This document shows, piece after piece, positions 1 to 8,027 of a DNA stretch of 58,529 nt. Position 1 is the first letter of the stretch. Every line of letters starts with the position of its first letter. The translations under genes were made by a program, and so were the position numbers. The notes under the pieces are model-generated. The model made no database searches. It was not told where the DNA came from and saw only the letters and a list, made by a program, of their open reading frames with translations. This DNA comes from Novosphingobium sp. (lineage in GTDB: Bacteria; Pseudomonadota; Alphaproteobacteria; Sphingomonadales; Sphingomonadaceae), in contig NZ_JAIXZS010000055.1 in the NCBI RefSeq assembly GCF_027489515.1, forward strand, positions 1 through 58,529. The letters run 5' to 3'.

Positions 1-11
1 ATTTGGGGAAA

Positions 12-88
12 TGGCGCACCCGGAACGATTCGAACGTCCGACCCTCAGATTCGTAGTCTGATGCTCTATCCAGCTGAGCTACGGGTGC
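12..88 (-). tRNA. tRNA-Arg (anticodon ACG)
   Basis: The minus strand folds as a complete cloverleaf. A 7-bp acceptor stem (GCACCCG with CGGGTGC) is followed by a G discriminator and an encoded CCA end. The D arm contains AGCTCAGCTGGATAGAGC and the T arm contains GGACGTTCGAATCGTTCC. The anticodon stem TCAGA/TCTGA encloses the loop CTACGAA, whose middle bases ACG decode arginine CGN codons. The 77-nt length and encoded CCA are normal for alphaproteobacteria. Confidence 0.96.
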
Positions 89-131
89 GTGGAAGCGCGC
101 CTCTATAGCCGCCTTCCGGGCTTGGCAAGCC

Positions 132-560
132 CTATTGCGGGTTTTTTGCGTCGCGCACGAGCGCGGCGGCAAGCGGCTCATCGAGCGGCGGCATCGAAAG
201 CGCCCCGAGCGCTTCAGGTTGCAGCCATTGCAACTCGGCGCCGGGCTCGGGCACTGGCTCACCCTGCCAGCGCCGGCAAGTGTAGAGGAGAAGCACCAGC
301 GGGCGCGCCGTGCCATCATGCGGGCTGGCCGCGAAAGTCAGCGGCGCAAGATCGGCCGCGTCGATGGTGATGGAGAGTTCCTCGGCAATCTCGCGCACCA
401 GTGCGGCGGCGGGGCCCTCGCCCGGCTCCACCTTGCCGCCGGGAAACTCCCACAGCCCGCCATGCGTCCGCGCCGCCGGACGGCGCTGCATCAGCACGCG
501 GCCTGCCCGATCCAACAGCGCCAGAGCGACCACAGTCAGCAATGTCGGCGGCGTTTGCAT
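132..560 (-). CDS. mutT: NUDIX hydrolase, MutT-like 8-oxo-dGTP diphosphatase
   Basis: This is a small NUDIX pyrophosphatase of about 142 residues. MutT enzymes hydrolyse 8-oxo-dGTP to the monophosphate and so prevent A:T to C:G transversions. The NUDIX box is intact (GGKVEPGE, then REIAEEL), and it is preceded by WEFPGG, a signature typical of MutT rather than of other NUDIX families. I start at the ATG of MQTPPTL; an upstream ATG at 575 would add five residues and neither start has a strong ribosome binding site. It is transcribed away from the pilin genes and sits beside the tRNA. The family call is secure. Substrate specificity is inferred, since many NUDIX enzymes share this architecture. 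Confidence 0.85.
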   Translation of the reverse strand: MQTPPTLLTVVALALLDRAGRVLMQRRPAARTHGGLWEFPGGKVEPGEGPAAALVREIAEELSITIDAADLAPLTFAASPHDGTARPLVLLLYTCRRWQGEPVPEPGAELQWLQPEALGALSMPPLDEPLAAALVRDAKNPQ

Positions 561-638
561 ATCGTAGCATTCCATTTATGCTTTGTTAGCCCTGACGACC
601 CTAGAATAAGCCCAGACACGGACAGGGGTATCCGATTG

Positions 639-815
639 ATGTTGGACTTTGTCCGCAAACCACTGGTGGACAATACGGGCGCCACCGCCATCGAGTATGG
701 CTTGCTCATCGGTGTCATCGCAATGACGATGTTTTTCGGGATGAGCGCGTTCGTGAACTCGTTGTTCCTGATGTACAACACGATCGACGGCAACCTTACC
801 CACGCCAAGAAGTGA
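639..815 (+). CDS. Flp-type (type IVb) pilin, divergent copy
   Basis: This 58-residue prepilin has a 14-residue basic leader ending in Gly and the class IVb cleavage motif G/ATAIEYG, followed by one hydrophobic segment. Leader removal by a prepilin peptidase (TadV/CpaA type) would give a mature pilin of about 44 residues for the Tad/Flp pilus. It is the first of three pilins in a row but differs from the other two: its hydrophobic core is Met/Phe-rich and it lacks their shared LGNSLSNTF tail. It could be a minor pilin or a decayed duplicate. The start is the only ATG that gives a correct leader; the reading frame continues upstream across mutT but that part is not coding. Confidence 0.85.
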   Translation: MLDFVRKPLVDNTGATAIEYGLLIGVIAMTMFFGMSAFVNSLFLMYNTIDGNLTHAKK

Positions 816-927
816 TCCGGCGCGTCTCTGCGTCCGCCCGCGATTGAGTTGCTGCGGGCCGTCGCCGATCTCGCGACCTGTGCAGGGCAGGTTAGGTTAG
901 GCGGCACCTTTACGATTTATCAGGAAA

Positions 928-944
928 TGCCGGATAATTTGACA
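928..944. repeat. Pilin upstream element, copy 1
   Basis: The sequence TGCCGGATAATTTGACA begins 99 nt upstream of the second pilin ATG. It matches two other copies (1304 and 1407) with consensus TGCCGGRTAWTYTKACA. It ends in a -35-like TTGACA. It may be part of the pilin promoter or a regulator site; I do not recognise the motif. Confidence 0.6.
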
Positions 945-1026
945 CTCGCAATTTCGTGCGGCCGGGGGGTCGTAGTTGGCGAAAGAGCACGAGGCGGTGC
1001 GAGCCGCTAGGTGGAGGACCATTCGC

Positions 1027-1215
1027 ATGACACTTATCAACAGGCTGCTTCGGGATGAAGAAGGCGCCACAGCTATCGAGTATGGCCTGATTGCCGCGCT
1101 GATTGCGGTTGCCGCGATCACCGCTATGGGCGCGCTCGGCAATTCGCTGTCGAACACGTTCACGCAGGTTTCGACCAAGATGAACAACGCGCAGGACGGC
1201 AAGGGTCCGTTCTAA
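1027..1215 (+). CDS. Flp-type (type IVb) major pilin candidate
   Basis: This 62-residue Flp-family prepilin starts at an ATG 8 nt after GGAGGA. A 13-residue leader ends at the cleavage motif G/ATAIEYG, followed by one hydrophobic helix (LIAALIAVAAITAMGAL). The C-terminal tail is short and polar and nearly identical to that of the next pilin (LGNSLSNTFTQ, then NAQDGKGPF). Mature subunits polymerise into thin Tad pili used for adhesion. Assembly genes are not adjacent; a CpaF/TadA-type ATPase gene lies at the far right of the window. The two similar copies most likely arose by tandem duplication together with their upstream elements. Confidence 0.93.
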   Translation: MTLINRLLRDEEGATAIEYGLIAALIAVAAITAMGALGNSLSNTFTQVSTKMNNAQDGKGPF

Positions 1216-1246
1216 CACGCGGCGATTCGCACATGTTGACGCAGAG

Positions 1247-1281
1247 CGGGGGTGTGGTGTTCCACGCCCCCGTTTTGTTTT
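1247..1281 (+). terminator. Rho-independent terminator after second pilin
   Basis: An 11-bp G/C-rich stem (CGGGGGTGTGG with CCACGCCCCCG, one G-T pair) closes a 3 to 4-nt loop and is followed by a T-rich tract. It lies about 30 nt after the second pilin stop and would end that transcript before the third pilin, consistent with each pilin having its own promoter. Confidence 0.88.
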
Positions 1282-1303
1282 TGCGGCGCATGCGCGCGGG
1301 GAT

Positions 1304-1320
1304 TGCCGGATATTCTTACA
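1304..1320. repeat. Pilin upstream element, copy 2
   Basis: The sequence TGCCGGATATTCTTACA sits after the terminator of the second pilin, 202 nt upstream of the third pilin ATG. It matches copies 1 and 3 at most positions. Unlike them it is not 99 nt from a start codon, so it may be an extra regulator site or a remnant of duplication. Confidence 0.55.
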
Positions 1321-1406
1321 GCGCCGGGACGCGTCTGCACCGCGGTTAGCCCTCACATCACACATAGCGCAGCTGTTCGGCGCCCTCTTAAGTATTTCTC
1401 AGGAAG

Positions 1407-1423
1407 TGCCGGGTAATCTTACA
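1407..1423. repeat. Pilin upstream element, copy 3
   Basis: The sequence TGCCGGGTAATCTTACA begins exactly 99 nt upstream of the third pilin ATG, the same distance as copy 1 from the second pilin. The flanking CAGGAA/CAGGAAG is also shared. The fixed spacing supports a promoter or operator function. Confidence 0.6.
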
Positions 1424-1505
1424 GTCACTGGCCGGATGACCAGGGTGTCGTTGCGGCACGCTTCATCAATGCGTCGCTTGCCGCTGCCCTTGAGGATTTT
1501 TCGTA

Positions 1506-1694
1506 ATGACCCTTCTCCGCAAACTCCTGGCCGACGAGAGCGGCGCAACCGCCATCGAATATGGTCTGATCGCTGCACTGGTCGCCACTGGCGCAGTTGT
1601 CGCGATGGGGGCGCTGGGCAATTCGCTGTCGAACACGTTCACCCAGATCTCGACCAAGATGAGCAACGCGCAGGACGGCAAGGGTCCGTTCTAA
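1506..1694 (+). CDS. Flp-type (type IVb) pilin, paralogue of the preceding pilin
   Basis: This 62-residue prepilin has an ATG 9 nt after a GAGGA ribosome binding site, a 13-residue leader and the cleavage site G/ATAIEYG. One hydrophobic helix follows, with the same C-terminal tail as the 1027-1215 pilin. The two proteins differ at a few leader and helix positions, and their DNA is nearly identical around the LGNSLSNTF codons. It would be a structural subunit of a Tad/Flp pilus. Its own upstream element and a downstream hairpin suggest monocistronic transcription. Confidence 0.93.
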   Translation: MTLLRKLLADESGATAIEYGLIAALVATGAVVAMGALGNSLSNTFTQISTKMSNAQDGKGPF

Positions 1695-1718
1695 GCCGGC
1701 ATAGCTGCTGCGCTGAAA

Positions 1719-1757
1719 CGAGAAAGGGGGCGCCGGTTCAGGTGCCCCCTTTCTCGT
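1719..1757. terminator. Bidirectional hairpin terminator between pilin and M48 protease genes
   Basis: A long stem, CGAGAAAGGGGGC pairing with GCCCCCTTTCTCG, lies between the third pilin (plus) and the stop of the converging protease gene (minus). It has A/T-rich flanks on both sides of the G/C core, so it could stop transcripts from either direction. Confidence 0.82.
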
Positions 1758-1775
1758 GCGTGCCGGCCCGCTGAA

Positions 1776-3251
1776 TCAATAGACGATCAGCTTGACCCTC
1801 GAGCCGGGAACGGGTTGGCTCGTCGATGCAAGTCCGTTGAGCACGAGGAACCGGTCGAGCGGCCGGTCGTCATAGGCCATGCGGCGCGCGAGCGACTGCA
1901 GCGTGTCGCCCTTCTTCACCGTCACCACCATAAGCCGCCGCGCACGCACCGCGCCGGCCTCGCCGATGGTTATCCGGCGCATCGACGAAAACATCGGATC
2001 AAACGCGTTCGCCTGTCCTGCGCTGCTGATCGTGGTGAAGTGGAATGCCTGGTTCGGCCCCCAAGCGTAGGCGAAAACGATGATGTCACGCGCGCCCTCG
2101 CTGGTGTTGGCGCGTGTCATGCCATAGGCTGCGGGAATGCCGTTCACCGTGGTCGTGCGGACTTCATCGGGCGCGATGCGCTGCTGGTCCGAGAGACCCG
2201 CGAAGACTGCGCGGACATAGGCATCAAGGTTGCCCGAATAGGGCGCCGTTGCCAGTTCGCCCTTCCCCGATTGCCCGCTGATCGAAACCGAGCGCGTACC
2301 ATTGACGAGGTAGAAGCCCTGCGGCGCCTGGAAACTCATCCGGAAGCCGGGATGGATGAACTTGCGCCCATCGACCACGCCTTGCTTCGGATCATCGCCA
2401 TAGGTGATGCCATCGACGCGGGTGAGAAAGGTGTCGCGATTGGTCATGCCCCGCGCGTTCGCACCGGCCAGCGCCAACGCGTTGGAGACGCGCGAGGCGG
2501 GATCGGGGTGGGTGCTTGCCCATTCCGGCACCTTGTCGGCCGTACCCGTAAGCTGTGCATCGAGCGCGGTCTGCGCGGCAAGGCTGCGCAACACAGTGCC
2601 CATCGCGCGCGGATCATAGCCGGCGCGCTTGAGGTAGGTGACGCCGAGCGAATCGGCCTCAGTCTCCTGCCCGCGCGAATATCTGAGCGTCAGGAGCTGG
2701 CTGCCGGTCGAGAAAATCTTCTGCCCGAGCTGGCCCAGCGCTGAATTGCCGAGCACCGCGCCAGCAAGGACCGAGCCGAGCACGCCGAGGATCGAGTTGC
2801 GGGTGGCCGCGCTCTCGCGCTTCTGCGAATGGCGCGCGGCGACATGGCCGACTTCGTGGCCGAGCACGCCTGCAAGTTCTGCCTCATTGTTCATCAGCGC
2901 CACGAGCTGGCGCGTGACGTAGACATAGCCGCCAGGGATGGCGAAGGCATTGTTCACGGGCGAATTGAGCAGCGTGACGGTGAAATCGCTGCGTGCGTTG
3001 CCGAGGCCGGACTGGAACGCGATCGTCTTGCCGACGCCTTCGACATAGGTCGCCTGCGGCCCGGTGACGCCGCCGCCGAATTCCGCGAGGAGCTGCGGAT
3101 GGGCCTTGGCGCCTTGCGCCTTGTCCGCCGCGCTGATCGTGGAGACGGTGCCTTGTGCGCCCGCAGCAGACTGCGGCACGGTGGGGCCAGCGAGCACGAG
3201 GGCACCGGCACCGGCAGCAAGCAGGACAGCGCGAAACGGGCGATTGGTCAT
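1776..3251 (-). CDS. Periplasmic M48-family zinc metalloprotease with C-terminal LysM-like domain
   Basis: This 491-residue exported protease starts at the ATG of MTNRPF, just after GGGGAGAG. An N-terminal signal peptide (about residues 1-40) precedes an M48 peptidase domain with the zinc motif HEVGH at residues 132-136 and the downstream third-ligand region GQETEAD near residue 205. The middle section (about 290-430) is a beta-rich domain typical of BepA/YfgC-like sphingomonad proteins. The last 50 residues (VKKGDTLQSLA onward) resemble a LysM fold that could hold the enzyme at peptidoglycan. BepA-type proteases act in outer-membrane protein quality control; that role is inferred. It is monocistronic, converging on the pilin genes. 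Confidence 0.88.
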   Translation of the reverse strand: MTNRPFRAVLLAAGAGALVLAGPTVPQSAAGAQGTVSTISAADKAQGAKAHPQLLAEFGGGVTGPQATYVEGVGKTIAFQSGLGNARSDFTVTLLNSPVNNAFAIPGGYVYVTRQLVALMNNEAELAGVLGHEVGHVAARHSQKRESAATRNSILGVLGSVLAGAVLGNSALGQLGQKIFSTGSQLLTLRYSRGQETEADSLGVTYLKRAGYDPRAMGTVLRSLAAQTALDAQLTGTADKVPEWASTHPDPASRVSNALALAGANARGMTNRDTFLTRVDGITYGDDPKQGVVDGRKFIHPGFRMSFQAPQGFYLVNGTRSVSISGQSGKGELATAPYSGNLDAYVRAVFAGLSDQQRIAPDEVRTTTVNGIPAAYGMTRANTSEGARDIIVFAYAWGPNQAFHFTTISSAGQANAFDPMFSSMRRITIGEAGAVRARRLMVVTVKKGDTLQSLARRMAYDDRPLDRFLVLNGLASTSQPVPGSRVKLIVY

Positions 3252-3378
3252 GGTCTCTCCCCTATTCCTGCCATCCACTGGGCATCAGGCCCGGCACCGA
3301 CAGTAACGTGACGACACTCTAGCCAAGCCGGTGGCGGCAAGGCCAGAGGGCATTTGGTCCGTTAGGGGCAATAAGCGA

Positions 3379-4335
3379 TCAGGCGCCGATGCGCAGAAAC
3401 CGCTCAGCGCGCAGCGCGCGAAGTGTATCGGCGGGCTTCCCGGCAAGGGCCGAAAGTTCCTCCGCGATTGCCTTGCCCAGCGCGACCGCAGCGCCTGCAC
3501 CATCGCGGTGCGCGCCGCCGACGGGTTCGGGCACGATGCGATCGATGACCCCGAGCGCAAGCAGGTCCTGCGCAGTCATGCGCATGGCCTCGGCGGCTTC
3601 AGGCGCCTTTTCGGCGGTGCGCCAGAGAATTGAGGCACAGCCTTCGGGCGAAATCACCGAGTAAACCGCATGTTCGAACATCAGCACGCGTTCGGCGCTG
3701 GCGAGCGCAACCGCGCCGCCCGAGCCGCCCTCGCCCACGATCGCGGCAACCATTGGCACGCCGAGCGCAAGGCAGGCTTCTGTGCTGCGTGCAATCGCCT
3801 CGGCCTGCCCGCGCTCTTCTGCCTCGACGCCCGGGAACGCGCCCGACGTATCAACGAGCGTGACGACCGGCAGGCCATAACGGCTTGCCATTTCCATCAG
3901 GCGCACAGCCTTGCGGTACCCCTCGGGCTTGCCCATGCCGAAGTTGTGGCGGATGCGGCTCTGCGTATCGTGGCCCTTCTCATGACCGATCAGCATGACC
4001 GCGCGCCCTTCGAGCGTTGCGAACCCGCCGACGATCGCGTGGTCTTCGCCGAACTTGCGGTCACCACCCAGCGGCATGAAATCGGTGAAGGCCTTGCTCA
4101 CATAGTCGCGGAAATGCGGGCGCGCGGGATGGCGGGCGACTTGCGTCTTCTGCCACGGCGTCAGCGAGCGGTAGGTGCTGGCGAGCAGCTCGGCAGACTT
4201 GGACTCGAGGCGGCGGATCTCGGACGTGATGTCGAGCGCGCCGCCCTGCCCATGCATCTGGGCGGTCTCACGCAGTTCGGCGATGCGCGCCTCCAGCGCG
4301 GCGATCGGCTTTTCGAATTCGAGATAGGAAATCAT
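3379..4335 (-). CDS. accA: Acetyl-CoA carboxylase carboxyltransferase subunit alpha
   Basis: At 318 residues this is the normal length for AccA. The chosen start gives the classic N-terminus MISYLEFEKP, followed by a coiled-coil region. The carboxyltransferase core has recognisable blocks: FGMGKPEGYRKA, LVDTSGAFPGVEAEERGQ and GEGGSGGA. With AccD it transfers carboxyl from biotinyl-BCCP to acetyl-CoA to make malonyl-CoA, the first step of fatty acid synthesis. The gene begins 10 nt after the stop of xerD, in the same direction, and is probably co-transcribed with it. No accB, accC or accD is next to it; the biotin-dependent genes at 48.5-51.7 kb are of a different type. Confidence 0.97.
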   Translation of the reverse strand: MISYLEFEKPIAALEARIAELRETAQMHGQGGALDITSEIRRLESKSAELLASTYRSLTPWQKTQVARHPARPHFRDYVSKAFTDFMPLGGDRKFGEDHAIVGGFATLEGRAVMLIGHEKGHDTQSRIRHNFGMGKPEGYRKAVRLMEMASRYGLPVVTLVDTSGAFPGVEAEERGQAEAIARSTEACLALGVPMVAAIVGEGGSGGAVALASAERVLMFEHAVYSVISPEGCASILWRTAEKAPEAAEAMRMTAQDLLALGVIDRIVPEPVGGAHRDGAGAAVALGKAIAEELSALAGKPADTLRALRAERFLRIGA

Positions 4336-4345
4336 CCGCGCCGCG

Positions 4346-5272
4346 CTAGGGCTGGCTCGCCGCGAGGTCAACCTCTGGCGCCGGGTTTTGCGCCCTGTCG
4401 CCAAGCGGATGGCGGGCATTCACGAGCGCGACAAGCCGCGCGGCATCGACGTGGGTGTAGATCTGGGTCGTCGCGATATCGGCATGGCCGAGCAAGGTCT
4501 GCAGCACGCGCAGGTCCGCACCTCCCTCGAGCAGATGCGTCGCAAAGGCATGGCGCAGGACATGGGGGCTGACCTTCTCGGGGTCGAGTCCGGCGCGCAA
4601 TGCCAGATCGCGCAGCAGCTGAAAGAGCCGCACCCGCGTCAAGTGCCCGCCGCGTGGGCTGGGAAACACCCAGCGCCCGCCTTTCGGGCGCAAGTTGAGC
4701 CAGGCGGAGAGCGCAGCGCTCGCCCGCGCGCTCACAGGCACCATGCGCTGCTGGCCGCCCTTGCCGGTGATCATCAGGAACGGCGCATCACGCGGAACAG
4801 CGGCCAGCGGTAGCGAGACGAGTTCGGTGGCGCGCAGGCCCGAGCCATAAAGCAGTTCAAGCAGTGCAAGCATGCGGGCGCCCTCCCCCGCTTCGGCCTC
4901 GCTCTCCGCCAGCGCGAACAGCGCAGCAATCTCCCCGTGGCCAAGCAGGCGCGGCAACGGGCGGCGAATGCGCGGGCGCGGCAGCGCGGCGGAGGGATCG
5001 TCGCTGCGCAGCCCTTCATCGGCCAGAAAGCCATAGAACTGGCGCAGCGCAGACGCCTTGCGCGCGAGGCTCGAGGGCGCAAGCTCGCGCCAGACTTCGG
5101 TAAGGCGGGCGATAGCCTCGCTGTCTGCCTTGACCAGATCGCCGATCTCTTCGCGCGCGGCACGCAAATCACGGCCATAGGCCGCCAGCGTGTTGGCTGC
5201 AGCCCCCCGCTCAGCGGCAAGCATGGCCAGGAATGCAGCAATCGGATCATCAAGGACAGCCGCTGGCGCCAT
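4346..5272 (-). CDS. xerD: Site-specific tyrosine recombinase XerD
   Basis: This 308-residue tyrosine recombinase has an N-terminal SAM-like core-binding domain (about 1-100) and a C-terminal catalytic domain. The catalytic set is visible: Arg147 (in GSGLRATEL), Lys171 (KGGQQR), His237 and Arg240 (HVLRHAFATH), His263 (LLGHADI) and nucleophile Tyr272 (QIYTHV). With XerC it resolves chromosome dimers at dif. It lies between the exported 634-residue protein and accA in one minus-strand run, among housekeeping genes, which argues for the core XerD rather than a phage or island integrase. Confidence 0.93.
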   Translation of the reverse strand: MAPAAVLDDPIAAFLAMLAAERGAAANTLAAYGRDLRAAREEIGDLVKADSEAIARLTEVWRELAPSSLARKASALRQFYGFLADEGLRSDDPSAALPRPRIRRPLPRLLGHGEIAALFALAESEAEAGEGARMLALLELLYGSGLRATELVSLPLAAVPRDAPFLMITGKGGQQRMVPVSARASAALSAWLNLRPKGGRWVFPSPRGGHLTRVRLFQLLRDLALRAGLDPEKVSPHVLRHAFATHLLEGGADLRVLQTLLGHADIATTQIYTHVDAARLVALVNARHPLGDRAQNPAPEVDLAASQP

Positions 5273-5277
5273 GCCCG

Positions 5278-7182
5278 TCAGACCCGCGCCACGGCCTCCG
5301 CTGCAATCATCCGCGCCTCGCCTTCAAGCCCTGCACGGCGCAGCGCGGCGACGATGTGGTAGAGGTGCAGCGGGGTCATCTTGTCCCACCCGCTGCCCTG
5401 CATGCCAAACCCCGCCAGCAGGGCGACGAGCACCGGGTTCTCCGAGGCGGCGGCGGCATCGATGGCGCGAGTCCAGCGCGTTTCGCGCGCGAGATCGAGC
5501 TTGAGATCATCGGAAACGCGGCGTGCAGTTGCGGGATCGACGCGGCCAAGCCCCATGAGCCCGGCGAGAAGGAAGCGCGAGCGCAGGCCACCCGTACTGG
5601 TATCGCCTGACTGGAATGTGCCCAGTGTGTCGGCGCTGATTGCGGTGGACTTGGCGGGCGCAGCAAGCGCGATCAGCCCCCAGGCCTCGCTACCGGCCGG
5701 CACCACGCTCGCCCAGCGGGCAGCGTTGCGATCGAGCCCGGCGGTGAGCATCGAGGCAATCAGGCCCTTGGCGTCTCCGGAGAGATCGGCACTCGGCGTG
5801 ATCCGCGCGGCGGCATAAGCGGTGAGGACAAGCCGCGAATAGGCGCGGTCAGGATCGCTGCCATCGCCCCACAGGCTGCGGATCGCAGAAAGCCGATCCG
5901 CCACTTCGGCAGCCAGATAGGCGCTGCGCAGCGTATCAGCGAGCGGCCCCCAGGTTCCGTCCGGCTCATCGAGCGCGTGGATCTCGCTGTAGAGATCGAC
6001 CATCGCCGTCGCGGACAGGATGCCGCGCTCGGCTGCCACATCGGCAGCTTCGGCGCGGGCGGCGAGCGGGAGCATCGGCGCTCGCACTGCGAGCACTGCA
6101 TAGGCCGCGCCCGCTTGCTTGCGCAGCGCCTCGGGGGGTTCGAGCCCGGTGGCAAGCGCTAGGCCGGTGCGCCACGGGGTAAGATTGCCCACCCCGGTCC
6201 ATTCGATCTTGACTGCGCGGTGCCCTTGACTGGCCGCTCCGGCGAACTTCTGGGCCAGCAGAATGTCGATCTTCGCAGCGACGCCCTTGCGCATCGCGTT
6301 GTCGAGCACGGCAAGCGCAGGCGCGCCCTCTCCGCCTGTGAAGGCCGTGCAGATTGCCTTCGCAAGCGTCCAGTCCGGTCCCGAGCGCCCGGCGGCAGTG
6401 AGTGCGGTAATCGGGCAAAGGCCGACCGGATCGGCGGTAGCGAGGAAGCTCCCCATCGCCGCGTTTTCCAGGGTCTTCGTGTAGAAGCCGCTGTCAACTT
6501 CCTGCACCATGGCGCGCGCGGCGTCGGCTTCGCCCATGCGCAGCAGCACCTCCGCGCGCAGCGCCGCCCAATCCGCACCGTTCATGCCTACGGGGGTGTC
6601 AAGGCGGCTTGCAAGCGCCCGGCGCAGCAAGATGTGCCCCCATCGCGAGACGAGATCGCCGCGTATGCTGGACAGGAGCCCCGCAACGAACGGGCCGTTG
6701 AGGTAGTGGCTGGAGACCGCCGGGAAACCACCGTCTGCCTGATCGAAGAAGCCTACGCGCGAGAGGCTGCGCTGTGCCTGCGGGGGTATGTCGGCGCGCG
6801 GCTTGGCGCTGGCGATGAGCTGGTCGATTAGCGCGGGGTCGATATCGCCAAGGCCATTGGCGACAGCAACCGGCGCTGCGGCAACTGGTGCGGTTGCAGG
6901 CGTGCCGGGGAGCGGCTGCACCGTCGGCACCGCAACCGCTTGCGCAGTGGGTGAAGAGGCCGGGCGCTGCACGTTGACAACGGCAGCGGCGCCAGGCCGC
7001 GTCGGTGCTGGGGTACTCGAAGCCGCCGGCCGCGGAGGCGCCTGCGGCTTGCGCACAGGTGCGGCCGGCTTGTCGTCGAAGCCCGGCGGCAGCAACGACT
7101 CTTGCGCGGTAACGGCAAGCGCCGAGAGCGCGCCAGCCGCAGCGCATGCCAGCAAGGCAAGGCGCAGGTGCACGCGTCTCAT
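5278..7182 (-). CDS. Predicted exported or periplasmic protein, Pro/Ala-rich N-terminal region, function unknown
   Basis: This protein is 634 residues from the ATG of MRRVHLR. It has a signal peptide (about 1-26), then a low-complexity Pro/Ala/Thr-rich linker (about 35-115). The large remainder is helical and Ala/Leu-rich, of the kind seen in TPR or alpha-solenoid proteins. I recognise no catalytic motif. The start overlaps the stop of the preceding 54-residue membrane protein by 4 nt (ATGA), so the two are probably translated together and may act as a pair at the cell envelope. xerD follows after 5 nt. It is described from its features only; no function is assigned. Confidence 0.72.
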   Translation of the reverse strand: MRRVHLRLALLACAAAGALSALAVTAQESLLPPGFDDKPAAPVRKPQAPPRPAASSTPAPTRPGAAAVVNVQRPASSPTAQAVAVPTVQPLPGTPATAPVAAAPVAVANGLGDIDPALIDQLIASAKPRADIPPQAQRSLSRVGFFDQADGGFPAVSSHYLNGPFVAGLLSSIRGDLVSRWGHILLRRALASRLDTPVGMNGADWAALRAEVLLRMGEADAARAMVQEVDSGFYTKTLENAAMGSFLATADPVGLCPITALTAAGRSGPDWTLAKAICTAFTGGEGAPALAVLDNAMRKGVAAKIDILLAQKFAGAASQGHRAVKIEWTGVGNLTPWRTGLALATGLEPPEALRKQAGAAYAVLAVRAPMLPLAARAEAADVAAERGILSATAMVDLYSEIHALDEPDGTWGPLADTLRSAYLAAEVADRLSAIRSLWGDGSDPDRAYSRLVLTAYAAARITPSADLSGDAKGLIASMLTAGLDRNAARWASVVPAGSEAWGLIALAAPAKSTAISADTLGTFQSGDTSTGGLRSRFLLAGLMGLGRVDPATARRVSDDLKLDLARETRWTRAIDAAAASENPVLVALLAGFGMQGSGWDKMTPLHLYHIVAALRRAGLEGEARMIAAEAVARV

Positions 7183-7343
7183 GAACCCGCCTGTGCGCTC
7201 GGGGCTGCCACGGGCATCTCGATCCAGCGGGTTGGCTGTGTATCCCCCATGATCCATGCGAAAGCCAATATCGCCACCACCACCAACAACAAGAGGACGC
7301 CCACAATCCCAATGCGATAACGGGCCAGAATTCGAGCTTTCAC
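7179..7343 (-). CDS. Small single-pass membrane protein (54 aa, GTG start)
   Basis: This short frame begins at a GTG preceded by CGGGAG with 8-nt spacing. Its 4-nt ATGA overlap joins it to the downstream exported-protein gene. The product has a basic N-terminus (KARILARYR), one strong transmembrane helix (about residues 12-32, IGIVGVLLLLVVVAILAF) and a short tail with several prolines and glutamate, predicted to lie outside the cytoplasm. It is divergent from aroK, with the shared promoter region at 7344-7445. Support comes from the ribosome binding site, the overlap and the clear membrane topology. It is short enough that automatic gene callers may miss it. Function unknown. Confidence 0.7.
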   Translation of the reverse strand: MKARILARYRIGIVGVLLLLVVVAILAFAWIMGDTQPTRWIEMPVAAPSAQAGS

Positions 7344-7445
7344 CAAAACGCTCCCGCGGCCGTTCCTGCCGTGCGGCGACGGCTCTTGTACGATCCCTGC
7401 TCAACCCTTGCACTCGCCCCTAGCGCAACTATAGGCGGCGCGGCA

Positions 7446-8027
7446 ATGGAGCACGACGAACACGCCTTTTCAGCGGCTGCGATCCAGCGGCTCGCCGCCC
7501 GGCTTGACCGGCCGATCGTGCTGGTAGGCATGATGGGTGTTGGCAAGACAACGGTCGGCCGCCGGATTGCCGCGATGCTGAACGTGCCCTTCTGCGACGC
7601 CGACGAGGAGATCGAGAAAGCGGCGCAGATGTCGATCCCGGAGATCTTTGCGCAGTTTGGCGAACCCTATTTCCGCGGCGGCGAGCGCCGCGTGATCGCA
7701 AGGCTTGTGGGCGAAGATGGCGTGCCGGTGCGCCGCGTGCTCGCCACAGGCGGCGGCGCCTTCGTCGATCCGGAGACGCGGGCGCTCATCCTGCGCCGCG
7801 CAATAGCGGTCTGGCTTGACAGCGATGTCGATACGCTGGTCGCGCGCGTGGGGCGCAAAGGCAATCGCCCGCTACTGAAGAACGGCAACCCGCGGGAGAT
7901 TCTGGCCAAGCTCAAGGCCGAACGCGGCCCCGCCTATGCCGAGGCGCCGATCCACGTGAAAAGCGGCAACCAGCCTCACCAGGCGACCGCGCTCACCATC
8001 CTGAAGGCAATTGACGCATGGCTGTGA
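7446..8027 (+). CDS. aroK: Shikimate kinase
   Basis: This 193-residue kinase phosphorylates shikimate at the 3-OH with ATP in the chorismate pathway. The P-loop GMMGVGKTT lies at residues 28-36. Further landmarks are the shikimate-binding DADEEIE, FRGGERR and ATGGGAF blocks. A short N-terminal extension (about 25 residues) precedes the P-loop, common in alphaproteobacteria. The start used is the ATG of MEHDEH. aroB follows with a 10-nt overlap, so the pair forms the usual aroKB operon. It is divergent from the small membrane protein gene. Confidence 0.96.
   Translation: MEHDEHAFSAAAIQRLAARLDRPIVLVGMMGVGKTTVGRRIAAMLNVPFCDADEEIEKAAQMSIPEIFAQFGEPYFRGGERRVIARLVGEDGVPVRRVLATGGGAFVDPETRALILRRAIAVWLDSDVDTLVARVGRKGNRPLLKNGNPREILAKLKAERGPAYAEAPIHVKSGNQPHQATALTILKAIDAWL

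Noticed and set aside
4346..5272. Tyrosine recombinase as the integrase of a genomic island
   Set aside because: Its full-length XerD architecture, housekeeping neighbours (accA, aroKB), and absence of att-like repeats or cargo genes favour the core dimer-resolution enzyme. The tRNA-Arg at the left edge is intact and no duplicated tRNA end was noticed.
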